From the NCBI GenBank assembly GCA_016801845.1, contig CM028927.1, positions 11,310,001 through 11,374,000 on the forward strand: DNA of 64,000 bases, written 5' to 3'. Made by a program: the position numbers and the translations under genes. Of the stretch, positions 50,771 through 63,869 are shown in pieces. Every line of letters begins with the position of its first letter. Position 1 is the stretch's first letter. Source of the stretch: Polydactylus sextarius. Taxonomy: Eukaryota > Chordata > Actinopteri > Polynemidae. The notes beneath the pieces are model-generated. The model was given only the letters and a program-made list of their open reading frames with translations, made no database searches and had not been told where the DNA came from.

Positions 50771-52060
50771 AGCGTGAGCAGCACAAAGGGAAACACATAG
50801 AGACATTATCAAATGATCTGGCAACTGACTGGGGCAGAGATGAAAGCAGAGCTACTTTGGAGTTGAGGCAGGAGGCTGATGGCAAATGCGAGTCCCATCT
50901 GGAGGTTTGGTTGGAGGCCAATGTTGAAGGTGGTCCCTTCTGGAGGGAGAGCAGGGTAGTGAGGTCCAGAGTAGCATTGGGGGCATCAGCAGGGCCAACA
51001 GTCTAAGCTGAGAATCATACAATGGACGCTGGCAACTGTAGCATTGGTCAGGCTGCCTAATAATCTCACAGGACATTGTCGGTTGGGAATACAGCTTTAG
51101 CAGCCAACACCGTGCATTTGGAACAGTCTGGTCATCAACAGAAACAGTGTTTGCAAAGATTATTGGGAGCAGGCTGGTCTTCAGGAGGTGCCTCCGTCTC
51201 AGAACCTGACTGGTATGCCTGACGTGAGAACAAATAAAACATCTTTTGGGATGGGAAAGACAGCTGAAGTAGGTTGGAACAGCAGATTCACATGAACAGC
51301 CTCAGGAACAGGTGGGAAATGGGCTGGAACAGGAACTAGAATGGGCAAGATGTTAACAGAGACACCCAAGTCAGAAACAAGCTTGAATTTGGCAACAATA
51401 GCAAACTCAAGAAAAGATGACAGATTACTTGGGATGGCTGAGACCTCCCTCTCAGGAACAGGGGAGATGTCTGCTGGAACCATCTACTGAGGATCGACTC
51501 AGGTGTGGACAGGATATTGGCAAGAAGGACCAACTCAGAGGCTAGCTGGGCAGCGAGCATTGGATTAGGATAGACAGCCCTAGGTCACTGGGCATCAGAG
51601 AACCGATGTCTTTGGAGCCTATTCTTTCTTTCAGCGGCTCTGTTCTACACGACGAGAACCCAGGAAAGACTGAAGGTCTTCAGGGGCTGGATCATGCTGG
51701 AGGCTAGCCGACTTGGAAACAGATTAGAAGCTAGAAGGCTGGTGCTTAGCTAAATGGGATGCTTGCAGAAAGTTGCCAGACCCAGCATGAGAAGCAAGGG
51801 AAACATACAGAGACATTGGCAACCAATATGGCAACTGGCTGTGGAAAAAAAGGCCAGTACAATACAGATGAGATTTAAGGGAAATGGATCGGCTGTATAG
51901 GCATGTTGGGAATTTCCATTGATTGTAAATGGAAAATAGGTGACATGGTGAATCTGGGAAAAAGGAAGAACATCTAGGGACATGTGGTATGCTAATGGAG
52001 TATGAAGGAGACCACAAAACAAGGCTGAGACAGAAATCATGACAGAACAATTAGCAAGAG
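50771..52060 (-). repeat. composite dispersed repeat, possibly LTR-like
   Basis: Two related segments in the same orientation, 50771-50834 and 51783-51842, share a core of the form AAGGGAAACAnAnAGAGACA followed by a CAACTGrCTG word. Between them lies about 950 bases, open on the minus strand in short Pro/Val/Ser-rich stretches. The minus-strand edge TGTCATGATTTCTGTCTCAG (52046-52027) resembles the start of LTR-like teleost repeats. The identity is unproven. Confidence 0.4.
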
Positions 52061-55000
52061 AAGGGATTGAGTGTGATATTTGTTTTTTTCCCTTCTTTTT
52101 ATGTATGTGGGTCTAATGAAGTTCTGTTGGCTGGATGTCTTTAGGGGGAAATCTAATGGTTTATTGAACCAGGCTTCAGAGTAACATTGATCACCACATC
52201 TTGAAGCTATTGACACGTGAACACACAGACACAAACAACCACGAGACACGCACACTTATTCTTGTTTACACACGAGCAACGAAATGCACACACTGGCACT
52301 GGCGCAAACAACCACTTGTGTCTGCAGACACACACTGGTGAAGTTCAGGTAAAGGGCTTATAATTGACATCCCTACGCTTCTTTGTGAGTAGTCTTTGTG
52401 TGCCGTTATTATCTGTTCATTCAATTACACACAGGGAAATTGCAAGCCTGGAAAATACCTAAGTACAGCTTTTCAACTAACATTCTTAGATATTCAATTC
52501 AGAAAATGCAGTCATTGTGTTGGACAGGGTTATTGTTTTTTTAAAAATGATTAACTTGTTTCACCGAGTCTCATTAAATTGCATCCTCACCTGACTGCTT
52601 CTAATTGTGCATTTCTATCATATGAAAGTATATACTTAACTGAATTTGCATTAAAAAATGATCATGCTATTCATTTTGGTGCATTAATGTGAAACCGTAT
52701 CCTTATTAGTTTTATTTATGACATAATTTTGTATATGCAATGGTCCAAAAATGATTTACATTTGTATACCTGTACTTTATGAATCATAAAAGGTAGACAG
52801 AGGAAAGAGAATCAGTTTAACCTAATCAGCAGAAATTGGTTTAATGTTTGTTATTTTGAATTGCCCAATAAGCCATTTATACCTCCAGTGCTGTTGTATG
52901 TTGCTTTGACTGAACAGAAGATCGAAGCCCCTTGAAGCTGCTTTGTGGCCACAGTGAATACAGATAATTGTTATTCATACAGAGCATCAAGCCACCACTA
53001 ACGTAATCCACAGGACTGTTTTTACCTTTAGAGTGTGTGTTTGTGTGCGTGGGAGTATGTAGAGTGTGTTGTGTGTAATAAACCCAAACAAACACTAGTG
53101 GTCTGCTACTCCAAGTCCATAATGTTTGATCTCCACTTGAAGCTAAGATCATTAGCTAAACAGGTTGTGTGTGTTTTAACAGCTGTAAGATCATATAGTG
53201 CTTTGAACAGCCATTACTCTATCTGGGCCTTGTGTTTTCCTTCTTTGACTCTCAGAATCTCTCTGACGCACATACCTTCTGCTGCTACTTAGTCTATTTT
53301 TCTTGTATTAATGATATCATAATGAATCATAATTATTTATAGTTAAACCATCACCAAGCATCTACCAACTAAAGACGCTCTGAAGAGGGTTGCAAGTCTA
53401 ATGTGGTATGTGGTTAATTACTGAGGTTTATTCCTGTCCTTGGTAAAGTAAACCTAACCCCAGACAAAGTGTTTATATTGAATGAGTTCTGTGAATCTTA
53501 ACATAAGCATTTCCATCAATATTCTTTACAACATCAGTGAAGGGAACTGATATTATGATTAATTTGCCATTAGTAGAAAATTTGACAACTAAAATAATTG
53601 GTAATGCAAAGATAGCTCATATTTAAAGAGTATTTAAAGAGTAAAGGCAGCGTTATTCGTTATAGGACAGACTAGAATTCTTTCCCATCTGTTTCAAATT
53701 CTCATATATCGCATCCACCACTGGGACTTCTACACTTCCAGTTTACCCTCAACTTCATACTGATCACAGTGTTTCTTATCTTGCACGAGTGGATGAGTAG
53801 CACAGAAACAGAGCTCACCATAAAACAACCTATTCATTTCACTGCTGTAATCTGCACACAGTTTGTAGGTACTTACTGTATCTAGATTAAGCATTTCTGT
53901 CATTTAGAAATTTATACTTTTAATTACACAAGAATTATTTGATATATTTTTTTAATAATGTCTAAATGATTGAATTAGTCATTCATGGTTAGCGAGGGTC
54001 CTGCGAAAAATAATAAAAGCACTACACTATAAAAGAACTGTCTTTAGATGAGGTTTGACACCCTATCTTATTTGAAGAACCATAAAATGTTTTCCTATCA
54101 TGACCATTCTCCCTAAACCGAATCTAGCCTTGTGCCAATGTAAGCAATATTATAGTTATTATTCATTTAAATATCGTCCCTTCTTTTGATCGCAATATGA
54201 ATGGAATGAAAATAGTGTTAAATGACCTGCAATGTTGCCAATACTTCCGCCATGCTTCACTGTCACAGCTGAAGAGTCAAAGTGAACAAAGTGAAAAGTT
54301 AAAGGCAGGTAATTGCATATCTTGCATATCTTGCCTGCCCTCTTTTTGTGCACAGGTCTTTTTAATGCTATGCACAGCCAGTGGTACCACCAACAATGAA
54401 GGGGGTAGTGTGTTCTCTTTGTACTTGCCTCTGTCATCAAAGCTAGTGAAGTGAATAATCTGTAGAGATGTACATGTACTGCATTTAAAGAGTTTGTGTC
54501 TCATGTAACCACAACCAGGAAACATCGCACTCTGTCCTTTCTCTTTTTTCAGTGTATATTCAACATAATTGTTCTTTTTATGAACATTTTACATTAAATT
54601 GTGTGACAGTTTTTATTATTCTACCCATGAATACTGAGCTGTCATAGTAAGACTTTGGGGAAATTGCCTGAATATGCCTAGTATGCCTATGTAGGAGTAG
54701 TATTGTTTAGGGAAAGAGTCAAACGCTCAAAATTACAAATATGTAGAGGTATTATAGTTGAGTTTTTTTTACAATGTATTTCAGTATCAAAACTGCACGC
54801 TAAACATTTTAAACCTTTCTTTTTTTAATGTAATGTCTCTGTGAGTTTGAAAAGTAAATGTGAAGTTGTCAGTGCTTTGTCAAAAAAAGTTTAATCCAAT
54901 TTAATATGTTGTAAATATTGTCAAGCTAGATTTGGAATAACAAGTTAATAACATAAGAGGGTTGGTTGAACATTAAAATCCCCCATACTGTAATTTTTTG

Positions 55001-55637
55001 AGATGTTTGACGACAGGTGTAATATGATTTGCTTTTTATTCCAAAGACTCTTCTTTTCATATGATGATAAGATGTTTTCAAGACTGCTTTTTCAGTTCGC
55101 ACAACACATTTCGATTCAGTTCGCAATAACATTTACCTGAGCAACTCTAATCATATTTTATCAATTTCAAATGTTTTTTTAACACACACCTAAGAGCACT
55201 GTTAGCTGAAATGGAACAAGGACATGTCCAACTTGAGATATACCTGTCTGCTTTCTGAATGATACTCGCACAAAAATATACCCTTAGAGGCAAAAGCAAA
55301 TAAGGTAATTCACAGTAATATACAATTCTATGACAACAGGAAATTATCCACAGCCCGACCATGGAGCTATTTAAAGCATTTTTTTTTTAATATGAAACTC
55401 TAAAAACAACATTGAAGAATTCAAAAATATGTAATTGGTTTATGAAGCTGCATCATCTCAAACACACAGATAGCCATTGTCATTAGTCAATGTTGATGAG
55501 GAAAAAATGTTGTTCTTGTAGTATTGTCACATATTACATTATGTGTCATAAACAGACTGGAGTCGTTGTGTTCCTGGCTTTGTCAACAGGAGGCCGCAAG
55601 ACCACAAACATGGTATACAACTGACCCCTAATCTCTA
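52061..55637. other. intronic DNA without a recognised gene
   Basis: AT-rich, with a few CA-rich stretches near 52.2 and 53.0 kb. Nothing with coding or RNA-gene character is seen. Confidence 0.6.
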
Positions 55638-56160
55638 CTGCATGTGGAACATTTGCGTTGCGTCTGTGATCCGCAGTAGATCCGATATGTTTTCATTACA
55701 GTCAGTGGTTGTGTTTCCAACGGCTACGCAGTGCTGATCCGGCATTCCAGAGCCTGACACAGCTGATCCGAAAGTCTTCTATTTTTGCAGGACACTGGAC
55801 CACAATGCAACAATTTGGCACAGTATATCATGCGGGGCAGGAAGCTGTGCACAAAAACAAAATAAAACATCCATTTTACTTTCAAAATAAAATAAACCGT
55901 GTTCACGGCAGATCATATCTACTTGCACTACACCTTGGAAACGTCATAAAGGGCAGAGGCAGACCTGAAGTTGAGGTTTTCAGGCATCATTTCACCTAGT
56001 TGACACGATATAGAAACAACATCCTGTTATATTGCGCGATTGTGCTTGAAGTCACAAGATCTCATGATGCCAGCTGCCGGACTGTGTTTGGTGGGTATTG
56101 ACAGACCGCAGATCGGAGATGCAGCGCAAGCGTTCCGCATTCAGTGGAAATCCGGGGTTA
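55638..56160. mobile_element. inverted-repeat (MITE-like) element
   Basis: The left part TGTGGAACATTTGCGTTGCG followed by TCTGTGATCCGCAG is mirrored on the reverse strand of the right part as TGCGGAACGCTTGCGCTGCA followed by TCTCCGATCTGCGG. The CpG-rich ends stand out from AT-rich surroundings. The interior is non-coding. The target duplication and exact ends are not resolved. Confidence 0.6.
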
Positions 56161-56603
56161 CGCTATAACATTTCATCAACTCAACAGACTAAAAATGTTT
56201 TACGACACAAGTTCTTCGCAAATCTATAAAAAGAGTGGGTCAAAGTACTGAATAAATCAACCTGACATGCAACTGACTCTGAAGTTGACAGCCAGTGAAA
56301 CCTTTTATAGATCTTAGAGCCCCAGAACACATATCTGTTTGTTACAGACCTCAGGACTCATTCATCTGTTCTGTTACAGTTCTTATAAACCTTACATCTT
56401 TTATGAGCAATGTCTTGAAAGGAATTTCCAAAAATCATTTTTCAAATGTAGTTAATGGAAATCCATGTTCATGATTTCTTGTAACAAGTCCTGTGCTATA
56501 TTTTCATGCATTCAGCATCTATTCTGTTCTGGTCAAAACTTGGTTCATCTTTTATTAAAGTTAGTGCTGACAGAGGTGTAAAACACCCAAACTCTTTCTG
56601 TTT

Positions 56604-56654
<51 letters not shown>

Positions 56655-59407
56655 TGCTGTCCTCCACTCTACTGTTACTGTCCTCCCATCTGAAGTGTCA
56701 TCTGTCTCACTTAAAACTCTCAAAGCATGGCAGCATTCTTCCTCTTTTCTCACACTTTGCTCTCACTTTTTACTGACTTCTCAGTTTTATTCTCCCATCT
56801 CACTTTTTCCCATCTTTGTCTCACGCTTCCTATACCTGGACTTTACTATAATTGCTAATCTAGGGAGAAATAAAAAACAGGTAAATGGTTGTGTGCGTAG
56901 ACAGACTAGCTATATGCTCATGACTACTCTGCATGCCTTTGTGTACCTGTTGTGTGTGAGTGTCTGTGTGAGAGAGAGAGACAAATGCAGATAGTCCTAC
57001 AGATGGCCCATAAAAGCAGCAGCTTGTAATGAAGCAACTGAGACTGAAATCATGGTTATGGTAAACTGGGGAGAGACAGAGATAGGGAAAGAGGGGCGTA
57101 GATGGATAGATAAAGAGAGAGAATAAAGAGGAGTAAGAACTGAGGGTTAGAGAGAATAAATACGAGAGGGCAGGCAGAAATAAACCCTGAAAAGGAGTGC
57201 GGTGTAGCCTCTGGCTACTAAATAAACCAGTGTAATGAAACTATGTGATGTTCACAATAAAGTAGGAAAAAAAGGAGGAATGAAGGGGTGCACAGAAGGC
57301 ATGATATAGTGATATGGATGGAACAGGAGATGGAGAGAGAGAGGATGAAGCTAGGAGCTGGCATGTCATCAAAGTTTTTAATCAAGGAGGAGGGAGTGCA
57401 GGAATAGGAGGGAGGGGATGGGTGGAGTGTGACAGGAGGAGGCACTTAAGGAAGGGGGGGATTAAAACAATGGATATGGGAATTAGAGATAAAAAAATAC
57501 AGGGTTTAAGAAGCAGGAATAGATTGATAAAAGAAAGGAGGAGTAAATGTAAAAGTAAAAATGAGGCAGAAGAAACACTAAAACCTTTATGAAAAAATTT
57601 AGGTGATAGAATACAGACAGGTAGAATGAAAATGTGATGGAAAGCATTGATTAGAATTTAATAGCTAAAAATTTTGCCTTGTGTGTAACACTGGACTGGC
57701 ACTTGTGTGTGTGTGTGGTGAGAGGAAATGTGTGTCTGATAGGACAAAAACATCCTGACACTGACTAGGGCCACACTGACTGGCAAAATCGATAGGCCAA
57801 CAGGTCACAACACTAGGTCAACCTGACATCCAGACACAGTACGGCACAGGGGGTCGCCATAGTGATGGATGACCCTGGTTGTGTGTGTGTGTGAGTAATT
57901 GTTTGCTAGTGTCCAAGTGTGTTTTGTCAGGGTTCATTTCTCTAACTGTGTGTCTGTGTGGAGATAAGGAGGCTGGCGGTTAGAGGGGGATCATTCAGGG
58001 TCTTTAGCAAAACGATTTTCTTCTCTCATATTGCCATCCATGGTCTGTGAGCACCAGGATTTAATATACCCTCTAAAGAAAATCTTAAACAGAAACATTA
58101 TATCACCTCATTAAAGGGCGTGGAGGATGTTTTCCTGCAAAGGAAACAAAATTAGAGGCAAAGTTATTTCTGCTCTGGTTTTCATCTATTTTTAAATGGT
58201 GCACAAACTTTAGTCTTGTGGACCTCATCTCAGTCAAGATGGATGCTAATAATAAAAAGGTAGCTAGATTTGTTTAAAGTTAAATGAACGTCTGTGTTTG
58301 TATTAGAGCATTAAAAAATACTAAATGTCCACATATCTCATCAGTTCTGTGGCTGCTTGTGGTGGTACAGACTCAGACAGAAGGAAGGGAGAATAATTGA
58401 TTAGGTAGGCCATAAAGACGTTGTATAAATAAATTAATCAATCAACCAACCAATTGAGGAATCACACCAACATTTCATTTACTGTCTTCCCTCTCTCTGT
58501 TTTGTGAATGATAATTTTTGCCGTTAGCATGGACAGGATTCCCCTGCAGTTTTCATTTGAAGATTAGGCTGTTGTTCAGATTTGTGATTTTTAAGGATAA
58601 AGCACAGTGAGGTTTCTGGTGACAACTTAAGAAAAGTGCAGCTCTGTCTCTACTTCTCATTTTGGGAACTTACTGAGCAAAAGTCTTTCTTGTTTCCTTC
58701 TCCTGCTTTAACTTTTTTTCTTCTTCCCTCCCTCTCTTCCTTTGTCTCAGTAGTTTCATAGTTCTATCTGTCATGTTAGGCGTCCTCTGTCTCATGTTTT
58801 TTCCACCTCCCCCTCTTTCTGTCTCCCTCTGCTCTTGCCTCCCCCTCACCCCATCTGTCTCTCCCCTTCTCCCTAACCCCTTATCTGTCTGAACAGTTTC
58901 ATAGTTGTATCAATCAAGTTCAAACAATAAGACCAGAGTTGGTCCCTGTTCTCCCATCCACTTCCTGGTTTATGGCTTGTAATACCCTTTCTCTCCCTCT
59001 CTCTGTCTCTCCCCCTCTCTTCTTTGTGGGTACGTGTTTGTGTATTTGGTTATTTATATGCACACTTGTACGTATATCTTAGGCACAGAACTGTAAATGT
59101 ATCTAGAGGGAATAATGTGATTAACTATAAAACATTTTTACTTTACCTTTCTGGCATTCTCTGAGGCTGAGTTTAGTCTGCTTTGACTGGGAGTGCAGTC
59201 AGAATGCCCTTTTACAGCGATCATGCTTGGCATTATGTGGTATAAGGAAAAACTATTTGAAAACATCAATCCCCATAGGAACTGCCTACATTTGTGCTTG
59301 GTGTTAGATTTTAGAGAAGCCAGTAGTGACAGTATGTCACAACCACCTTTGTCACATTTCTGACCAAGAAACAGTGGATTGTACTTTGTGCTGTATGTGT
59401 TGCTTAA
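56161..59407. other. intronic DNA without a recognised gene
   Basis: Contains a long CT microsatellite, a purine-rich part (57.1-57.6 kb) and a pyrimidine-rich part (58.7-59.0 kb). The longest open frame here (56506-56994) crosses the CT run and has no domain. Confidence 0.6.
56607..56649. repeat. (TC)21 microsatellite
   Basis: A perfect TC run of 43 bases. Confidence 0.95.
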
Positions 59408-59936
59408 AGGTGACAGAGAATCAAATTTTTACCTCGTCTTTGTTGAAGAACGGTCATCCACCCACATTTAGGAACATGCAACAAGTGCTAAAAAATTTTG
59501 AACATCTCCTTTTCACAGAAATTCCTGTTTTAGAAATGTCACTAGAAAATGAGTCAATTTAAAAAACGATTGTTTGTGACATAAAATGCATCTCCCCCCC
59601 ACTCTGGTTCCATTCCCTCCCCTTCAAAGGCAATTAGCTGTAAAAAGATGGTCTGTCCATGTTCCGAAGCCAGCGAAGTTACATTCATTTGAGTGGCAGT
59701 GAAGGCAGCCAATCAGTGTCAAGTGCTTGCATTTCATAACGAGGTTGCCAGTTAAGCCCGGAAAGATGCCAAATAGGTGTAAAACCATGCGTTTACAATC
59801 CTCCACCCTAAAATAGCTTCCTGAGAGAGGTTTTTAGGAATCCTCTGAGGCGTTACACATCCAACCAAAATTTTATTGTGTATATGTCACATCACAGAAC
59901 AAGGATCAAAAGCTGTTCAGCCATTCACTGTCACCT
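59408..59936 (+). mobile_element. 529-bp TTAA-flanked MITE, copy 2
   Basis: The left end AGGTGACAGAGAAT is complete. The right end CATTCACTGTCACCT has one mismatch. TTAA lies on both sides (59404-59407 and 59937-59940). Its outer 175 or so bases on the left and about 90 on the right match copy 1. The extra central part of about 260 bases is missing from copy 1. It lies 158 bases before exon C, so it is close to the splice acceptor. Confidence 0.85.
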
Positions 59937-60094
59937 TTAAGTGCAACCAGTGCAAAGTGTGTTTGGATTGGATAAATCACTGTGGAAGAACTGTGTGAAT
60001 GGGATAATGCACAGCTAAAGTATTTTACCTTTCAAAAAGAAGTTGAAAAAGCCTAAATCCTTGTCTGTTTGCCTTTATCTCTTTTCCTCTGTAG

Positions 60095-60292
60095 AACTTC
60101 ACAGCACATCTTGTGGAAACCCCGGTGTCCCTCCCAAAGCAGTGTTAAGTGGTGGTGGCCGTTTCGCTGTGGGAGACCGTGTGCGGTACAGCTGTGTTCC
60201 TGGTTACGTCTTAGACGGCCACGCCACGCTCACCTGCATCACCAACGCTGGAAACACTGCTGTCTGGGACTTTCCTGCACCAATATGTCGAG
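60095..60292 (+). CDS. csmd3: csmd3 exon, complete sushi/CCP domain 1
   Basis: This 198-base phase 1-1 exon encodes a linker (ELHSTS) and then a sushi (complement control protein) module. The four cysteines stand in CGNPGVPP, VRYSCVPGY, ATLTCIT and APICR, with the invariant Trp in AVWDFPAP before the last one. That is the normal spacing of about 60 residues with Cys1-Cys3 and Cys2-Cys4 bonds. The order CUB then sushi, with the CGNPG start and the WDFP ending, matches the start of the CSMD ectodomain. The acceptor is a pyrimidine tract ending in GTAG (60091-60094) and the donor is GTACAG at 60293. Symmetric phase means this exon could be skipped without a frameshift. The next exon should begin CUB2 and lies beyond the window. 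Confidence 0.94.
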
Positions 60293-63224
60293 GTACAGAC
60301 AACTAAACCTGTATGTGTATGTGCATGAATGGATATGAAGAGTTTTATTCTAAAATGAAAATGCACTTAAAATGAACTACATCTTTCATAATGACAACAA
60401 ATAATGGAAATAACTCAGCAGTTAGTAGTCATTTTTAAGTCAATTAATTTTAAGTAATGCTTGTCTCTTTAATATTTTAGAATTATGAAATACTGGCCTC
60501 TGTAACGCAAAACATAAATTAAACAGTTTTAGAAGAAAACTCTTTATGAATTTTATGTGTGTGTGGGAAAGACAGCAAGACAGACAGACATGTGCATGCA
60601 GTTGTGAATGTGAAAGAGAACATGGCAGGCATTGCAAGAATGCTTGGGTTTGCTATTAGTTTACAGCCTGTTATATTCATGCTCAACTTTGTAGTCAAAG
60701 ATGTGTGTAGGAGTGTGGCAGATGTGGAGTGTGGCTGCGGAGTGCGCTGTATTCTTATTCTTGGGTAGGTATAGATGGTCTGTGTACATAGCCTTACGTA
60801 CTGTGGCACTCTACAGTATGGATTCTTTGAGAACTCTGTGCTCCTCATTTAATGCATTGGTACAAACAGGCTTTATCCCGTATAGTGTAGGTGGATGCAA
60901 ATATGGTGGAATGTGTGTGGTATGGATCTGCATGCAAATATCTACACAGTTTACTAAAACTCACGACAGTGGTTTATATTAAAATAACATCAGAAAAGCA
61001 TCTAAACGTCTTCAATACTTAAAATAAGAATAATAGATAATAATTCATTTAAATAATAGATTATATATTGTTGACAAACAAACTGTAAATAACTCCCTGC
61101 TTTGGAGGTGGTTTCTTGTATAACTGATCCTACTGAGAATCACCCAAAATCTGCAGATTCATGCAGCTCTTTGTTTTACTATTCTGGTCCATATGGACAA
61201 GTCCCAAGGGCACTCATTGGCCCCCATTTATAAAACTTTGTGGCGACAGTATGCAGCCAATATACAGCAGCAACAGATATTGGATGTTTCTGGATCATTG
61301 AGGGACAAACACAATTAAGGCTTATTATTTATTATTATTAAAGTTGATTGTTATGACATGCAGATCCGTTTGTACATTTTATGATTGGATGTCACTTATT
61401 TGTAACCTATTTATGATCCATTTAAAAATAGAACAGTCTGAAATGACTGTCACCAACATGGACATGAAGGTCCAAGTGGCAGCCACATGGGCACTCTGGT
61501 ATCTGTGAGTGACGATGCTGACAGAGGATAGAGTTGATTGACAGTTTATTGTGCCAGGACTATTACTGAGTTTACAGTGGTAAGGCAAGAAGGCCTGGTT
61601 TCACAGGCTTACCACTATATTCCTTATCACAATAGATGAAGTGACAAAATAACACTGTTGTACCTCTTCTTATTTGTCAGCCCTGAGGCGGTTTGTTGCT
61701 GCAAGACTGTGTATTAAAGTAAATTAGGAAATGGCAGACGAGAGACAAGAAGAGAGAGAAGATAGATATATTTTCAACACCTGAATATTTTGCTGTATAC
61801 CAAGTCTAATTTGGACTCAGTTTGTCAAAGCTGCTCAATCAGTGACTCCTCTCTTCATATCATTCCATATCTCTCATATGACTCACAAGTGACATCAGTG
61901 ACATGAGGCTGCCCAGACAGAGACGGTGATTTAGTTAAAGGATTAAACTTTGCTGCTCCACCTGAATGCATTGTGGTTGTAGATCCTATAAGTAACACAG
62001 AGTCAGTCATCCAAGAGAGTAACATCCCTTAGCACAAAGAAGGCATTTTTACTTCTTAGAAGGGGTCCAAACATCAACCACGCTCTATGGAAAGAAGCAA
62101 AAGATTCACAACATTGAATTTGAAGGACTATCAGTTAGTGATAAACAACAGAGATATCGTCAAATACTACTAAAAAAGAAGCAATGAATTGTTTTAAATC
62201 ACTGGAGAAACGTGGAAAGCATATATCACCATAGCATCAAACCTTTGTGAGACTTCTGTAAGAGCTGTACTCAGACTCGCTATCAGCAACACGGCTCAAG
62301 GACATATAACTGGAAATATTCACACCAACATTCATGTGTGATAACAACTGACAGGATACAGTGACCGCTTGATCTAACAAACACAATGCAGTCCAAGCAG
62401 GACACTCTTCATTGGATTATTGCTTGAACACTACATGCCACTAGACTGGTTTGAATGCATAGGATACGGACTTGTGGCCACTGAAGTGAACAATAAAGCA
62501 GAGGTTAAGGCTGTGACAGATTAACTGTGGAAACTATTGGCAGTATCATAAAAAAGGAGGTGCATAACAGCAGCCAGGCATTGCTGAACTGGCAGGTTTC
62601 ATAAAAACAAGGGATGAATCTGACATAAGGTGAAACCAGAATTGGAAAAAATCTGGACTAAAAATCTGGACTCAAAGACAGAACAAAATGAGATCAACAC
62701 AAATTTGAAAAATCATAACAAGTTTGACAAACCAAAGGAGACAAAAAAAGTAAAAATCTAGTGTACAGTTGGGTTGCACTGATACTGGTCTACACCAGTC
62801 ACTAATTACCAATTTTTATTGTATTTCACTTCAAATTGTTTATAGCAAACACAGAAGTGGGTAAAGTTTTGTATTTCTGGCATCACATGATGGAACCAAA
62901 TTGCAAAAGTTTCCTGATTGGTCCCGTGCAAAGTAGTGCTAACCGAAATCAAAGGATTGTTTCACAACCTCACCTACCTCAATTTGCAGTGAACTGTAGT
63001 TTGAGCCTAGGGAAGGAACAGACAGGAACAGACAAGGAGGAGAGAAAGAGAAGCGGAAGAAATGGCAACTTGTCAGTGCTGGATTAGCAATGTCTCTGTC
63101 ACTCTGTCAGTAAGGCTAAGAGGAGCTAAGCTACTAATACGTTTGCACCAACTCAGAAACGCACATACACAACTGCTCACATCACCCACTACATACACGT
63201 TACACACAAATCTCTACTTGGGTG

Positions 63225-63265
<41 letters not shown>

Positions 63266-63869
63266 GTTTGTGTGTGTGTGAGAGAGAGAGAGAGAGAGGT
63301 GGGGTGGTAGCACCTAAAGGCATTCATACCAGCCGTAATAGCTTTCTATCAATTATTCAACCATGCAATCAAATGACTTGAAATGCAGTGCTTTTAGCAA
63401 TATCACCATGAACGCCACCCTCTTTGCTCCCTGTCTCTGTGATCTTGCCTCTTTATTCTTGCAATTATACAACTGTAAACATGAGCTACTATCTACATTA
63501 TGCACTGTAGAATAGATAAGAACAGATAAGAATGGAAAACTGGTTCAATTTAAATAGGATGCTTCTCCTTTTAACTATATTCATTTTAACCCATTACCAG
63601 TGGTAGCGGTAGAAATATACTGGAGGTGCACACCGTGGTTAGTGGCTACTGACAAAAAGAAAATCCTGGTTCAGTACACTGTCCTTTCTTTGTGGAAACT
63701 GAATTTTGTCTTTCTTTGGGTTTCTGTCTCACACTGATATTCAGTCCAGTTGGTCTGGGAAATTATATGACCCTTAAGTGTAAATATGAATATGATGGTT
63801 TTGTAATTCCCTGCCTTACCTTTGGGGATGTTCTGGCTCTGAGTACAGGAACGAACTACTTCAAAAAGT
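60293..63869. other. intronic DNA without a recognised gene
   Basis: AT-rich with many short direct words and one microsatellite cluster. No exon resembling the start of CUB2 of CSMD was found. Confidence 0.6.
63227..63298. repeat. (CT)n-(GT)n-(GA)n compound microsatellite
   Basis: About 35 bases of CT, a short GACTG spacer, GT units and about 18 bases of GA. The CT and GA parts can pair as a hairpin. Confidence 0.9.

Larger units (their letters stand above)
32594..60094 (+). other. csmd3: csmd3 intron, 27,501 bases, phase 1, between CUB1 and sushi 1
   Basis: The intron begins GTCAGA and ends CTTTTCCTCTGTAG. It is a phase 1 intron at a domain border, typical of exon-shuffled extracellular modules. 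It contains most of the mobile-element relics of the window. Confidence 0.9.

Noticed and set aside
51199..51483. 94-codon minus-strand frame rich in Pro and Val
   Set aside because: It lies inside a composite dispersed repeat and lacks recognisable gag, protease or other domain motifs. Kept only as part of the repeat.
56506..56994. Longest open frame of the window, 162 codons on the + strand
   Set aside because: It runs through the (TC)21 microsatellite, giving a Ser-Leu repeat, and has no domain, no splice support and no conserved motif.
60069..60338. Second open frame over the sushi exon
   Set aside because: It is in the wrong frame and lacks the cysteine pattern. The other frame gives a complete sushi domain.
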